A stretch of 44,151 nucleotides of DNA, taken from NCBI GenBank assembly GCA_002361355.1, contig DESQ01000003.1:42785-86935 (forward strand), in the 5' to 3' direction. The notes beneath the pieces were generated by a model, which saw only the letters and a list, made by a program, of their open reading frames with translations, made no database searches and was not told the DNA's origin. Positions 14,951 to 24,400 of the stretch are shown here, piece by piece (the stretch's first letter is position 1; each line of letters opens with the position of its first letter). Origin of the DNA: Lachnospiraceae bacterium UBA3310. Lineage in GTDB: Bacteria; Bacillota; Clostridia; Lachnospirales; Lachnospiraceae. The position numbers were made by a program, and so were the translations under genes.

Positions 14951-15025
14951 AACGCCCTGCTGGAATCGAACCAACGCCCCCGCTGTATGCCCGGCTGCGG
15001 TATTCTCCCACTGAACTAAGGGCGC
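14951..15025 (-). tRNA. tRNA-like cloverleaf with irregular anticodon arm
   Basis: Minus strand, 75 bases. A complete 7-bp acceptor stem (GCGCCCT with AGGGCGT), T8-A9, a 4-bp D stem (GTTC/GAAT) with an AGTGGGA loop, and a 5-bp T stem (GTTGG/CCAGC) around TTCGATT are all present. The anticodon and variable part between them is 26 bases, and it folds only as a CCGC/GCGG stem with a large loop, without the usual U33. No CCA is encoded. It may be a decayed phage tRNA or a tRNA with an unusual arm; no amino acid can be assigned. Confidence 0.5.
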
Positions 15026-15044
15026 TTAATGGCGGCAGTGCCGC

Positions 15045-15866
15045 CTATTTATCAAATAGGCTTAATTGCCTAAACTCCTGCTGTATGTCCTCGTCTACGT
15101 CGTCTATATCCATACATTCATTGAAAACACTTTGCAGGCTCTTTGCCTTTTTCCATGTGTGCTGTATCTTCATTTCTGCCCTTACATACTCTGCCGCCAT
15201 TTCTGGGTATCTCTTCATGTTCTCTGCGGCGTGTCGCTCTGGCATAAACATACAAAACATACAGCTGCATCTACCGACGTATTCATAGCACGGGTGCGGC
15301 TCTAGCTTAAGCTCCCTGCCCTGCTCAAACATTTTGCCTTTTTCATAATCTAGGCAAGGTCTGTACCAATGGCACGTAAAATCTGCTACCCTCTTTGTCT
15401 TAAGCGTCGTGCTGTGGTATTCCAGCTCTGGCAGCTTTGCCCGCCCCGTGCTTTCGTCCCTGCGCTCCCCAGATACAAATAAGCACTTTGCGCCTAACTG
15501 CTGCCTATGCTGCCGTATCCATTTGTCAGTTACCGCCGTTTTCAGATAAGCCGTACACCAGCGATTTTTCATATCTGGAAACTTAAGCCGCTCATTCAGC
15601 AGCAGCCCTAAAAAGCCTCTGGTATCTGATAACAAAACGGGCTTAACTCCCATGAACGCCGCCACTCTGTAAAACAGTTCTATATTTTCCGGGTACTCAC
15701 ACCCTGTATCACAATAAAGCAGATAAATTTTTTCTTTAGGGAAATTCTTAACCGCCCAGTAAAGCGCCCCCGTGCTGTCTATCCCGTTTGAGTAACTTAC
15801 TATTACGCTGGTATACTCCAAATCACTTAATAGCCCCTCTGTCGGTACTACCTTAGTGCGTGCCAT
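15045..15866 (-). CDS. PP-loop / PAPS reductase family protein
   Basis: 273 residues. The ATP pyrophosphatase PP-loop is SYSNGIDST (residues 24-32), followed by LLYCDTGCEYPEN, typical of the PAPS reductase and DndC group, and RWCTAYLK near residue 102. Near the C-terminus is RCSCMFC, a CxCxxC group that may hold an iron-sulfur cluster or zinc. Such enzymes activate a substrate by adenylation, often for sulfur transfer. Phage members are common but their targets are mostly unknown. The neighbouring radical SAM gene and tRNA-like sequence make thiolation of tRNA or DNA possible. No other dnd genes are present. Confidence 0.85.
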   Translation of the reverse strand: MARTKVVPTEGLLSDLEYTSVIVSYSNGIDSTGALYWAVKNFPKEKIYLLYCDTGCEYPENIELFYRVAAFMGVKPVLLSDTRGFLGLLLNERLKFPDMKNRWCTAYLKTAVTDKWIRQHRQQLGAKCLFVSGERRDESTGRAKLPELEYHSTTLKTKRVADFTCHWYRPCLDYEKGKMFEQGRELKLEPHPCYEYVGRCSCMFCMFMPERHAAENMKRYPEMAAEYVRAEMKIQHTWKKAKSLQSVFNECMDIDDVDEDIQQEFRQLSLFDK

Positions 15867-15895
15867 TATATTTACCTCTCTTTCGTCCGCTCTGT

Positions 15896-16096
15896 CTAAA
15901 TAGCTCGCTGTGCCAGCTCTGCGCTGTACTGCTGCCGCTTTCCGTTCTCTGCCCCACCTCTTTGCAGCTCCCGGTATAAAGTGCCTCTGTGTACGCCTAC
16001 CGCATCAGCTATAGCCTCTGCATTACTTCCAGCCTTGCACATAGCCTCTATTTTCTTCCTGTCCTCATAGCTTAGCCTTTTGTACTTCCTTGCCAT
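15896..16096 (-). CDS. Small helix-turn-helix protein (IS30-like HTH)
   Basis: 66 residues consisting almost only of a helix-turn-helix: KRLSYEDRKKIEAMCKAGSN, then AEAIADAVGVHRGTLYRELQRGG. This matches the HTH at the start of IS30-type transposases (RxLSxxER...IA..lgrs.sTVsREi) but no transposase catalytic part follows, so it is a stand-alone regulator rather than a remnant insertion sequence. The ATG at 16096 follows AAAGGAG. It is the first phage gene after the two terminators behind hsdS. Confidence 0.7.
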   Translation of the reverse strand: MARKYKRLSYEDRKKIEAMCKAGSNAEAIADAVGVHRGTLYRELQRGGAENGKRQQYSAELAQRAI

Positions 16097-16127
16097 TGTC
16101 CCCGCGCTCCTTTCCCATTTTTTGGAT

Positions 16128-16170
16128 AAAAAAATAGTGCGATAGAGTTTTCTAAGCTCTACCGCACTAT
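16128..16170 (-). terminator. Second terminator behind the hsd operon
   Basis: Minus strand: a 14-position stem with one mismatch (ATAGTGCG and TAGAG arms) around a 9-base loop, then seven U (16134-16128). It shields the phage HTH gene from transcription out of the restriction operon. Confidence 0.75.
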
Positions 16171-16191
16171 GCTTTTACTATTATCTACCGT

Positions 16192-16236
16192 AAAAAAATA
16201 AATGCGGCAGAGGCTTTAATACCTCTTGTCGCATTT
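16192..16236 (-). terminator. Terminator that begins inside the truncated hsdS
   Basis: Minus strand: AAATGCGACAAGAGG pairs imperfectly with CCTCTGCCGCATTT around a 7-base loop and is followed by A and seven U. The upstream arm encodes the last residues of the hsdS fragment (KCDKRY), so the hsdS frame runs straight into the terminator. This suggests that the hairpin came with the DNA joined at this point. Confidence 0.8.
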
Positions 16237-16518
16237 AATTTTAAAACTTATCAATTCGCCTTCATACACGATATCTTCATTATTAGTATATCCACCGATA
16301 AACTCCTGCCCTTGATCTACTATAGGATACTTTCCCTCTTCTAAATACTCCTTTGTAGCTAGTTTCTTCTTACTATCCGTAACATTATCAAATGTATCTA
16401 AAAGATGAATCCAGCACCAATTCCCCGGCACTTCATACGGCCACTCCTCCACCGGAACCAACGCCTGCTCCAGTTTTTCCTCCAAAGACAACTCCTCTTT
16501 TTTCTTCCTGCTCGCCAT
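16216..16518 (-). pseudogene. hsdS: Type I restriction specificity subunit hsdS, truncated
   Basis: The product starts like a normal HsdS (LEQALVPVEEWPYEVPGNWCW, then a first target-recognition domain with YPIVDQGQEFIGGYTN and VYEGEL), but it stops at residue 100; a whole HsdS has about 400 residues in two recognition domains. Similarity ends after GEL near 16,251. The remaining residues come from the terminator hairpin. The 120 bases beyond hold no further hsdS frame. The rest is therefore missing or lies beyond the phage region to the left. The fragment cannot give a working specificity subunit by itself. Confidence 0.85.
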
Positions 16519-16519
16519 A

Positions 16520-17941
16520 CTACACCTCTGTGTTTTCCAATGCCTTCAACTCTTTTACCACACTCATCATAAGGTCAATCGCTTCCTCCAACTGAGCAAT
16601 GCATTCTTCTCCGCTTTCAATCGGGTCAGGCAGATTCTCATAATCCAATACCGAATCATCACGAATCAAGCCGAGATCTAGACTGTTTCCTTTCTGGGCA
16701 ATCTGGTCACGGGTGAACACACCCCATCGCTCATCCTTTACCGCATGGCGGTCTTCTGCGGTATACGCCGTCATAAAACCTTTAAAGTGGTCATATTTGA
16801 GTGGATTTGTCTTTCCAAAAGACGGCATATTCGTCCTAAGATCGTAAAACCACACTTCTCCCGTATTATTTTGATCTGTTGTTCCCCTTGTAAAAAACAA
16901 TACGTTTGTCTTGACACCCTGCGCATAAAAAATACCTGTCGGCAAGCGAAGTATCGTATGCAGATTACATTTATCCATGAGGTCAGCACGAATCCGCTCG
17001 CCTTCACCATCGGCAAACAACACATTGTCAGGTAATACAACCGCCGCTCTCGCCTTACCATCTGCTTTTAAAGAACGATAAATATGCTGTAGAAAATTAA
17101 GCTGCTTATTGCTTGTCTGATAAGTAAAATCCTCACGGTTTGCCCGTTCCCCACCTTTTTTTGTTCCAAACGGCGGATTCGTCAACACAACGTCAAATCC
17201 GTTCATCACCCTGCCCTGGTTGGAAAGGGTATCACATAAATAAATTTTCCCTTCTATGTCATGAAGCATTGCATTCATCAGTGCCAGTCGGTGCGTTTCG
17301 TGTACCAGCTCCGCTCCTGTAAATGCCTCCTTCTGTTCAAATGCCGCTTCTTCCTCTGTCAAATCCAGCCAGCCATTTGTGTGATTTTTTACATAACGAT
17401 CAGCCGCAATCATAAAACCAAAAGTGCCGCACGCAGGGTCATTACATCTCTCCCCCGGCTGCGGTGCGGTCAATTCGGTCATAACGTCAATGAGTACCCT
17501 TGGTGTGAAATACTGCCCTGCCCCGGACTTCTTTTCATTTGCATTTTTCTCTAACAGTCCTTCATACAGATTTCCCAACCCTTCCTCTTTTGCTGAATAC
17601 CAGTCCAGTTCGTCAATATTCGTAATGATTTTCTTAAGGTTAGCCGGCTCCTCAATATTGCTTCTTGCTCCCTGATAAATCTCCTGCACACGTCCGGTAG
17701 AGTGATCGCCAAGTTCTCTAAGCAATTCTTCGTAAAATCTTTTTAATTCCATACCTTCCTTGGTTCTTAATACATCCCACCGATAGTTTTCCGGAACATT
17801 CTTTTCGGCTCCTGTTTCTTTTGCCATTTTTAAAAACAAAATATAAGTGAGTTCTGTTACATACTGGTGATAGGTGATTCCGTCATCACGAAGTACATTA
17901 CAAAGATTCCACAATTTTGATACAATTTCTGCGTTTGTCAT
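16520..17941 (-). CDS. hsdM: Type I restriction-modification methyltransferase subunit HsdM
   Basis: 473 residues, normal length. N-terminal helical HsdM domain (about 1-125, with LWNLCNVLRDDGITYHQYVTEL cut short), then an N6-adenine methylase core: GQYFTPR, SAM-binding motif I DPACGTFGF (168-176) and catalytic NPPF (255-258). It methylates adenine within a site chosen by HsdS and joins HsdR for cleavage. It lies 15 bases after hsdR and one base before hsdS. The enzyme is whole, but with hsdS cut short it has no partner here to choose a site. Confidence 0.95.
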   Translation of the reverse strand: MTNAEIVSKLWNLCNVLRDDGITYHQYVTELTYILFLKMAKETGAEKNVPENYRWDVLRTKEGMELKRFYEELLRELGDHSTGRVQEIYQGARSNIEEPANLKKIITNIDELDWYSAKEEGLGNLYEGLLEKNANEKKSGAGQYFTPRVLIDVMTELTAPQPGERCNDPACGTFGFMIAADRYVKNHTNGWLDLTEEEAAFEQKEAFTGAELVHETHRLALMNAMLHDIEGKIYLCDTLSNQGRVMNGFDVVLTNPPFGTKKGGERANREDFTYQTSNKQLNFLQHIYRSLKADGKARAAVVLPDNVLFADGEGERIRADLMDKCNLHTILRLPTGIFYAQGVKTNVLFFTRGTTDQNNTGEVWFYDLRTNMPSFGKTNPLKYDHFKGFMTAYTAEDRHAVKDERWGVFTRDQIAQKGNSLDLGLIRDDSVLDYENLPDPIESGEECIAQLEEAIDLMMSVVKELKALENTEV

Positions 17942-17956
17942 AAAATGCTTCCTTCC

Positions 17957-20900
17957 TTATGCGGTATACATATGATTGTTGATTTCATCAATGATCGCAT
18001 CCAGTTTATTTCCAAATGCCTTGTCTATCGCCGCATATCCGCCTTTAATCTTAAACTGCGGTGCCTCAAAAGATTCCTTATTCAGCACAACTTCTTTTAA
18101 CAGATATGCTTCTATCCGCTCCAGCCAGTTAAGCTGTACCTTACTCAACTCCGGATGTGCTGCCATTGTCTTTATGATAGCAGAATGAATCCGCTCTTCT
18201 TTACTGACTAGCGCATCACCGATACTTCTCTGACGGATAAAGCTGATAATATCTGCGGCAATATCTTCATTTGTCATCTGTTTCCATGCTGTCTGAAGCT
18301 TTGTTTCGCTGAAATTATTCCGATCAAGAATCAATTTCAGTTCTCTCAGTGACTGTCTGGTTAACTCCTTCGGTCTGGTCGCCACAATATTAAGCGCTGC
18401 GATCTCATTCAAATTGTTATCTATAAAATCATGAAACTCTTTCAGATAATCCTCTGGTTTTGTTGCATCACCATAACCTCTTTCATGACTGGTTATTTCA
18501 TCCTGCGCATCACTGATAAACTTTACTTTTTCCTGATGGACTCCACGCAGATAGGCAAACGCATCGCGGCTCTTTTTCACTGTTTCCACCGCTTTATCAA
18601 TAGATATATTACGAAGCGATTCTACAAAACTTTCTGGTGATTCACCACCAGACAATGATGCGAATTGCTCCCTGCATTCATCTGTCATTTTATTTTTAAT
18701 TCTCAATATTTTAGCAATAATAATATCTATCTGGTTTCTTCTTGCTCTATCACTTTCCAGATAATCTATTCCGTCTATCAAATCATCGAAAGTTGCCGCC
18801 TGATTTACCACAACAGGTTTCATAGTAGACACTGCTTCTAAAGCCTGATATATTCCTACCGCATCGTAAATCTCAAAATGCGTTTTCCCAATCTCCGGGC
18901 ATAATCTGGTAGCGCGCCCAAGCATCTGTTCAAACAGGATACGCGAGCGTATTCTCCGCAAAAACACCAAATTCACGATTTCTTCCACATCAATGCCTGT
19001 AGTCAACAAATCAACCGTTACAACAATGTTGGGAAATGTCTCATTCTTAAACCGACGAATTGCCTCCTTAATTTTTACCGGATTACCATTTTCAATAGAA
19101 CCGGTAATCTTCATAACAGCCTCTTCACTGATTCCCTGCTCCGAATAATAATACTTCAAAATTCTCGCAACCATATCTGCATGAGCATCATCAACAGCAA
19201 AAATAAGGGTTTTCCCCTTTTCATTTGGATCAATGTCCTTAGCTATCTCCTCCAAAACCGTTTTATTAAACCCTTCCGTGACAACCTTTCTGTTAAAATC
19301 CTCCACTTCAAATTTTAAATCATCTTCCAATTCATCACTGTTCGTAACTGTATTTGTCACAGGGTCATAGATCGGAGCTGTACTTCCTGCCTCAAATACA
19401 ATACCCTCTTCACCCAGTTTAGTCCTTATAATATGCGGCGCGTCATGATCTACCAGATATCCGTCTACTACCGCTGTACGGTAATCATAAGAATATACCG
19501 GCTTTCCAAAAATTTCTGTTGTATGAAGGGCCGGAGTGGCAGTAAGTGCAATCTTAACCGCATCAAAATAATCAATTACTGCTCTATACTTGCTTCGAAA
19601 ATCATCCTGATTCCGATAAAGCGCCTCGTCTTCGCCCATTTCCTTATCCAGAATATAGCCCCTATGCGCCTCATCCACAATGATGCAGTCGTAATCTGAC
19701 ACGCCTATACTGACATCCGTTTCATTGTAAAGAATACGCTTCACCAAACTCTGCACTGTAGCAATGTGGACTCGAGTATCCTTTTCAAATTCTTTTTCTC
19801 CAAGATCCTTAATATCATATAATTGGTTCAACGTTTTTAAATCTTCCAGTTTTACCTCTTTAAAGGTATCCATTGTCTGGTCTCCAAGTGCCGTTCTGTC
19901 AACCAGATATAGGATTCTTTTGAACCGTTTCGCAGATAAAAATCTATAAATCATGCCGAGAACTGTTCTCGTCTTTCCGGTTCCTGTAGCCATGGCAAGC
20001 AACACGCTACTTTTATGTTCTGCAATGGCCTTCTCGGCTGCCTTGACTGCTTCAATCTGATAATAACGCAAGCCCAATCCATTCGGATCCTGTAATATTT
20101 CATATCCTGTAGCGGCAAGTTTCCTGTCCGCTTCTGCAATATCTCTTTCCAAATCCTGTTCTATCCCCTGAGGGCTCGGCCATCCCGCTAAAGCCTTTGA
20201 TGTATTAAACTGCTGTCTGGTATCTAAATACCAAATTCCGGACATTTCTTCATACTGCTTTATGTATTCTCTTCCATTCGTTGCAAAGAGGAAGGGAACT
20301 TTATACTCGCCATACTGTTTAATCACATATTTTTTATGCTCGGCCTTAATCATCTTTGCATACTCTTTACATTGACCATCCAGCACCGAAGAAATATTTG
20401 TATGTTTTTTCTTTGCCTCAATAATTCCAACCAACTTTTCACCAATGAAAAGTGCATAATCCGCATATCCTCCATTGCCCGTCTTGGAATCCGTAGGCCA
20501 TTCTGCAATCGCAAGATTTTTCCCTTTTGCAGGGCGAACTCCTTTCGAATAACGAATTTGATTGGTATCGGCATCCCAGCCAACTTTACGGAGCTGTTCG
20601 TCAATCAATTCTCTCGTCTGTGCCTCTGAAAGTTTTACATCCATCGCTTTTTTGTAAGCAATTACTCTTCGTACATTGTCAAATTTACCCATCTTCTGAA
20701 TTCGTTGTAATTCAACAAGCAACGTTTGATTTTGCTCTTCTAACTCGCGATTTTCCTTCTCCAACTCATCCAAACTAATATTGATATCTACTGGCTGTAT
20801 ATATCCAGTTGGGCGATAATCGTAATCGCCATAGGTCTGCATATACCATACACAGAGCTCATACAACAATGGCAGGTTATTTAACGCCTTTTCCCCTTCA

Positions 20901-21196
20901 TCCGCTCCGTTATGAGCTGCATTGTTACGATCTTTTCGCAAAATGTATAACGTATTATCTATCTCATGAGGCAATAAGTCATTCTTTTTCAGCAGACGAA
21001 TACGGTTTGCGTGGGTATTGTCATACTCAGGCTCCTTGATACCGTCATATGCGAGCATATATTTTACCATTACTTCTGCCAACATCCCTTGCTTTATGAC
21101 GGATGTATTTGGATCTGAGTAAACGTATTTTTCAGACAAGTCACCTAGCCTTGCCAAGTCACTCCAACGATTTTCAAGGAAGGTAAAATTACTCAT
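17957..21196 (-). CDS. hsdR: Type I restriction endonuclease subunit HsdR
   Basis: 1079 residues from the ATG at 21196, nine bases after AAAGGAG; upstream starts lie too near or lack the site. N-terminal DUF4145-like helical part (1-135), a Glu/Gln coiled coil (about 143-175), the nuclease with Asp246 and IIEAKKK (Glu260, Lys262), then an SF2 translocase with Walker A ATGTGKT (403-409) and DEAH (508-511), and a C-terminal part as in EcoEI-type R subunits. It would move and cut unmethylated DNA with HsdM and HsdS. No frameshift is seen. Confidence 0.95.
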   Translation of the reverse strand: MSNFTFLENRWSDLARLGDLSEKYVYSDPNTSVIKQGMLAEVMVKYMLAYDGIKEPEYDNTHANRIRLLKKNDLLPHEIDNTLYILRKDRNNAAHNGADEGEKALNNLPLLYELCVWYMQTYGDYDYRPTGYIQPVDINISLDELEKENRELEEQNQTLLVELQRIQKMGKFDNVRRVIAYKKAMDVKLSEAQTRELIDEQLRKVGWDADTNQIRYSKGVRPAKGKNLAIAEWPTDSKTGNGGYADYALFIGEKLVGIIEAKKKHTNISSVLDGQCKEYAKMIKAEHKKYVIKQYGEYKVPFLFATNGREYIKQYEEMSGIWYLDTRQQFNTSKALAGWPSPQGIEQDLERDIAEADRKLAATGYEILQDPNGLGLRYYQIEAVKAAEKAIAEHKSSVLLAMATGTGKTRTVLGMIYRFLSAKRFKRILYLVDRTALGDQTMDTFKEVKLEDLKTLNQLYDIKDLGEKEFEKDTRVHIATVQSLVKRILYNETDVSIGVSDYDCIIVDEAHRGYILDKEMGEDEALYRNQDDFRSKYRAVIDYFDAVKIALTATPALHTTEIFGKPVYSYDYRTAVVDGYLVDHDAPHIIRTKLGEEGIVFEAGSTAPIYDPVTNTVTNSDELEDDLKFEVEDFNRKVVTEGFNKTVLEEIAKDIDPNEKGKTLIFAVDDAHADMVARILKYYYSEQGISEEAVMKITGSIENGNPVKIKEAIRRFKNETFPNIVVTVDLLTTGIDVEEIVNLVFLRRIRSRILFEQMLGRATRLCPEIGKTHFEIYDAVGIYQALEAVSTMKPVVVNQAATFDDLIDGIDYLESDRARRNQIDIIIAKILRIKNKMTDECREQFASLSGGESPESFVESLRNISIDKAVETVKKSRDAFAYLRGVHQEKVKFISDAQDEITSHERGYGDATKPEDYLKEFHDFIDNNLNEIAALNIVATRPKELTRQSLRELKLILDRNNFSETKLQTAWKQMTNEDIAADIISFIRQRSIGDALVSKEERIHSAIIKTMAAHPELSKVQLNWLERIEAYLLKEVVLNKESFEAPQFKIKGGYAAIDKAFGNKLDAIIDEINNHMYTA

Positions 21197-21313
21197 TCTC
21201 ATGTCTCCTTTGTAAATCCATTTTGCACCGCTTCGGATTATAAATATGCCAACCACAATACAAATTCTTTTCCCAAAGTTAATCTCTGAATTTTTATATA
21301 AAATCTCGACTAT

Positions 21314-21342
21314 ATTATATCAAATGCAATATTCCCGTTCAA
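21314..21342 (-). promoter_or_regulatory. Promoter of the hsdRMS operon
   Basis: Minus strand: TTGAAC (21342-21337), 17-base spacer, TATAAT (21319-21314). Expected start near 21,307, giving a leader of about 110 bases before hsdR. The region is AT-rich compared with its neighbours. Confidence 0.7.
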
Positions 21343-21393
21343 TAATATCTTTTGCCTTTCAAAAACGACAAAAATAAAACTTTTTCACACACA

Positions 21394-21419
21394 AACGAGG
21401 CAGATCCCTCTGCCCCGTT
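21394..21419 (-). terminator. Terminator after mfd
   Basis: An 11-bp stem with one G-T pair (AACG-GGCAGA type arms at 21394-21404 and 21409-21419) and a 4-base loop. The following minus-strand sequence is only partly T-rich (GTTTTATTTTTG about 12 bases on), so efficiency may be moderate. Confidence 0.6.
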
Positions 21420-21431
21420 CCTTTTACTAAC

Positions 21432-24400
21432 TCATTTCAATTCCCCCGCCAGCAGCCTCTCCTCCATCTTGGAAAGCGCCTCCTGCGTCAGCGTAATCAA
21501 CGTCTCCTCATCCTTCTCGATCACCCCGCACTTCCGGTAGCTTAAGTAGAACGCCGGGCCGCCCTTGGGATCAAACTTCAATTTCCCGTTATAGTCGCTG
21601 ATCAGAAGCGGAATATTTTCCACCCGGATCGGCGCGTCAGGCCGCAGGGTAAAGCTCACCCTCTCGTTTTTGCCCTTCACCTCAGGCATATAAAGCCTGT
21701 GGGCATGGGATCGGATCAGCGCGATCCGCAGAAGATTGTCCACGGACTTCGGGATCTGGCCGAAACGGTCGAGCAGTTCCTCCCGCATGTCATCGCATTC
21801 CCGCTCGTTCTCGATACCCGCAATCCGCTTGTAGATATCCAGCTTCTGCACCTCGTTCACAATGTATTCCGGCGGGATGTACGCGTCCACGTCCAGATCC
21901 ACAAGGGTATTGAAATCCTCGATCACCGAGATGCCTTTTTTTGTTTTGACCGCCTCGTTTAACATCTTACAGTAAAGGTCATACCCCACTGCCTGCATAT
22001 GCCCGTGCTGGCTTTTTCCGAGAAGATTGCCCGCACCGCGGATTTCCAGATCCCGCATGGCGATCTTGAAGCCGCTTCCCAGTTCCGTAAACTCCCTGAT
22101 CGCCTCGAGACGCTTCTCCGCTACTTCCTTTAGCACCTTATCTCTCTTGTACATGAGGAAGGCGTAGGCTGTCCGATTGGAGCGCCCCACGCGGCCTCTT
22201 AGCTGATAGAGCTGGGATAATCCCATTTGGTCGGAGTCGTGGATAATCATGGTATTCACATTGGAAATATCCAGTCCCGTCTCTATGATGGTGGTGGACA
22301 CCAGCACGTCAATCTCGCCGCCCACAAAATCGTACATGATCCGTTCCAGTTCCGCTTCCTTCATCTGTCCGTGGGCAAATGCCACTTCCGCCTCCGGCAC
22401 CAGTTCGCTGATCGAAGCCGCCACATCGGCTATATTGTTGACCCGGTTATAGACATAGTAGACCTGCCCTTTTCTGGCAAGTTCCCTGACAATGGCCTCC
22501 CTGACCATCTCCTCATTGTACTCGCAGACAAAGGTTTGGATCGGCAGTCTGTCCTCCGGCGCTTCCTCCAGCACGCTCATATCCCGAATCCCGACCAGAC
22601 TCATGTGCAGGGTTCTGGGAATAGGGGTAGCTGTCAGCGTCAGCACGTCCACATTTTCTTTTAATTTCTTGATTTTTTCCTTGTGTGCCACACCGAAACG
22701 CTGTTCCTCGTCGATTATCAAAAGGCCCAGATCCTTATATTCCACGTCCGCGGAGAGCACGCGATGGGTGCCGATCACAATGTCCACCATGCCCTTTTTC
22801 AAGTCCGCAATGGTTTTCTTCTGCTCCGCCGCCGTGCGGAAACGGGAGAGCAGGTCGATGCGCACAGGAAAATCCTTCATTCGCTGTACAAAGGTATGGT
22901 AGTGCTGCTGCGCAAGGATAGTCGTCGGCACCAGATACACCACCTGTTTGTTCTCCTGTACCGCCTTGAAAGCGGCGCGGATCGCAATCTCCGTCTTCCC
23001 ATAGCCCACGTCGCCGCAGATCAGGCGATCCATAATCTTGTCGCTCTCCATGTCCGCCTTCGTGGCTGCAATGGCGGCCGTCTGATCCTCGGTCTCCTCG
23101 AATGGAAACATCTCCTCGAACTCTCTCTGCCAGACGGTATCTATCCCGTAGCAATAGCCCTTGCCCTCCTGTCTGGCGGCATAGAGTTCCACCAGATCCC
23201 CGGCAATCTCCTCCACCGCCGTGCGCACCTTGGATTTCGTTTTTGTCCATTCCTGCGTGCCCAGCTTATTGAGCTTCGGCTTCGTCCCACCGTCCGCCGA
23301 GGCGTACTTTTGTATCACGTCAAGCCCCGTCGCCAGCACATAGAGAATCCCGCCGTCCCGATAGGAAATTTTCATGTAGTCTTTCACCACATGATCCACT
23401 TCCACCTTCTCAATCCCCTGATAAATGCCAAGGCCGTGGCTCTCATGCACCACATAATCGCCCACTTTCAGATCGTTAAAATCATTGATCTTCTGGCCTT
23501 CGTAATGCTTTTTCTTTCTCTTTTTCTTCTTCTGTGCGCCAAAGATATCGCTCTCCGCAATCACCATGAACTGTAACATGGGATACTCAAACCCCTTGTG
23601 CACCCTGCCGTATGCGCACATCACCTCTCCGGGCTGCACCTCCCGCAGCGGGTCTTCCGTATAAAAAGCGCTGATCTCCTGCTCCCGCAAATCCTCAGCG
23701 AGCCGCTTTGCGCGGGTTCGGGAACCCGAGAGCAGCAAAATGCGGTAGCCCTTTTTCTTATAGGCTTTCAGATCCTTCACCAGCGCATCAAAACTGTTGT
23801 TGTAAGAAGGAAGGCTTCTCGCCTGCACGGCAAATTTCTGGTTCACTTTTACAAGCGGGTTTTTTCCCTCCATGGCGGAGAGATTCACCACCCGCATATT
23901 TTCCAGTCCTGCTGCCACCGCCGGGGCGGAAAACAAAACGTCCATCTGTCCCGGCAAAATATAACCTTTTTCCGCCCGGTGCGCCATACTCTCCCGAAAT
24001 TCCAGTTCCACCGCGTCCACATGCTCCTTGATGCGGATGGGTTCATCCAGAAAAATGATAGCTTCCTCCCCCGCAAAGCACGCCGCAAAGGACGTAAGTT
24101 CCGGATAAAAATAGCGCACATAACTCTCCAGATTTACGGCATTATAAGAAACTCCCAGCTCCACAAGGGCCTCTGTGAGTTCCTTCATCTGCACCTCAAC
24201 GCGGTGCGCCTCCTCGGTCTTCATCTGCTTTCTGAGCGTCTCAGCCTGTTTTTTCCCTTCTTTTTGTATCTTTTTCAGGCCGTCCGCAAGTTCATCCTTC
24301 GACAAAATGAGTTCCGTTGCGGGATAAATAGATACCGTCTCCAGCTTCTCAATAGAACGCTGGCTTAAGACATCGAAACTGCGGATAGACTCCACCTCAT

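Larger units (their letters stand above)
1..16190 (-). mobile_element. Partial prophage (HK97-type head genes, plasmid-like replication and partition genes)
   Basis: A continuous minus-strand run of about 35 short, tightly packed genes with phage hallmark products: capsid (partial), prohead protease, portal, large and small terminase, HNH endonuclease, ArpU-like regulator, SSB-like protein, VRR-NUC, ParA/ParB and an HUH replication initiator. Genes overlap through ATGA or GTGA junctions. The left end runs out of the window, so tail, lysis and any integrase genes are not seen. The right end is inferred near 16,190, just beyond the terminator that follows the truncated hsdS. No attachment-site repeat can be checked because the other end is missing. 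Confidence 0.85.

Noticed and set aside
14951..15025. Ordinary functional tRNA with an assigned anticodon
   Set aside because: No fold gives a 5-bp anticodon stem with a 7-base loop and U33, so no amino acid is assigned.
15045..15866. DndC of a DNA phosphorothioation system
   Set aside because: The PP-loop and Cys patterns are similar, but no dndA, dndB, dndD or dndE is near; a general PAPS-reductase-like call is safer.
15896..16096. Remnant IS30 transposase
   Set aside because: Only the HTH part resembles IS30; no DDE segment or inverted repeats nearby, and the gene has a proper start and stop, so a stand-alone phage HTH protein is more likely.
16097..16215. Continuation of hsdS in another frame after a frameshift
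   Set aside because: The 120 bases hold two terminator hairpins and no HsdS-like residues in any minus-strand frame.
22683..23576. Plus-strand frame (297 codons) opposite mfd
   Set aside because: Antisense to well-conserved mfd domains, including the translocase motifs; no own signals.
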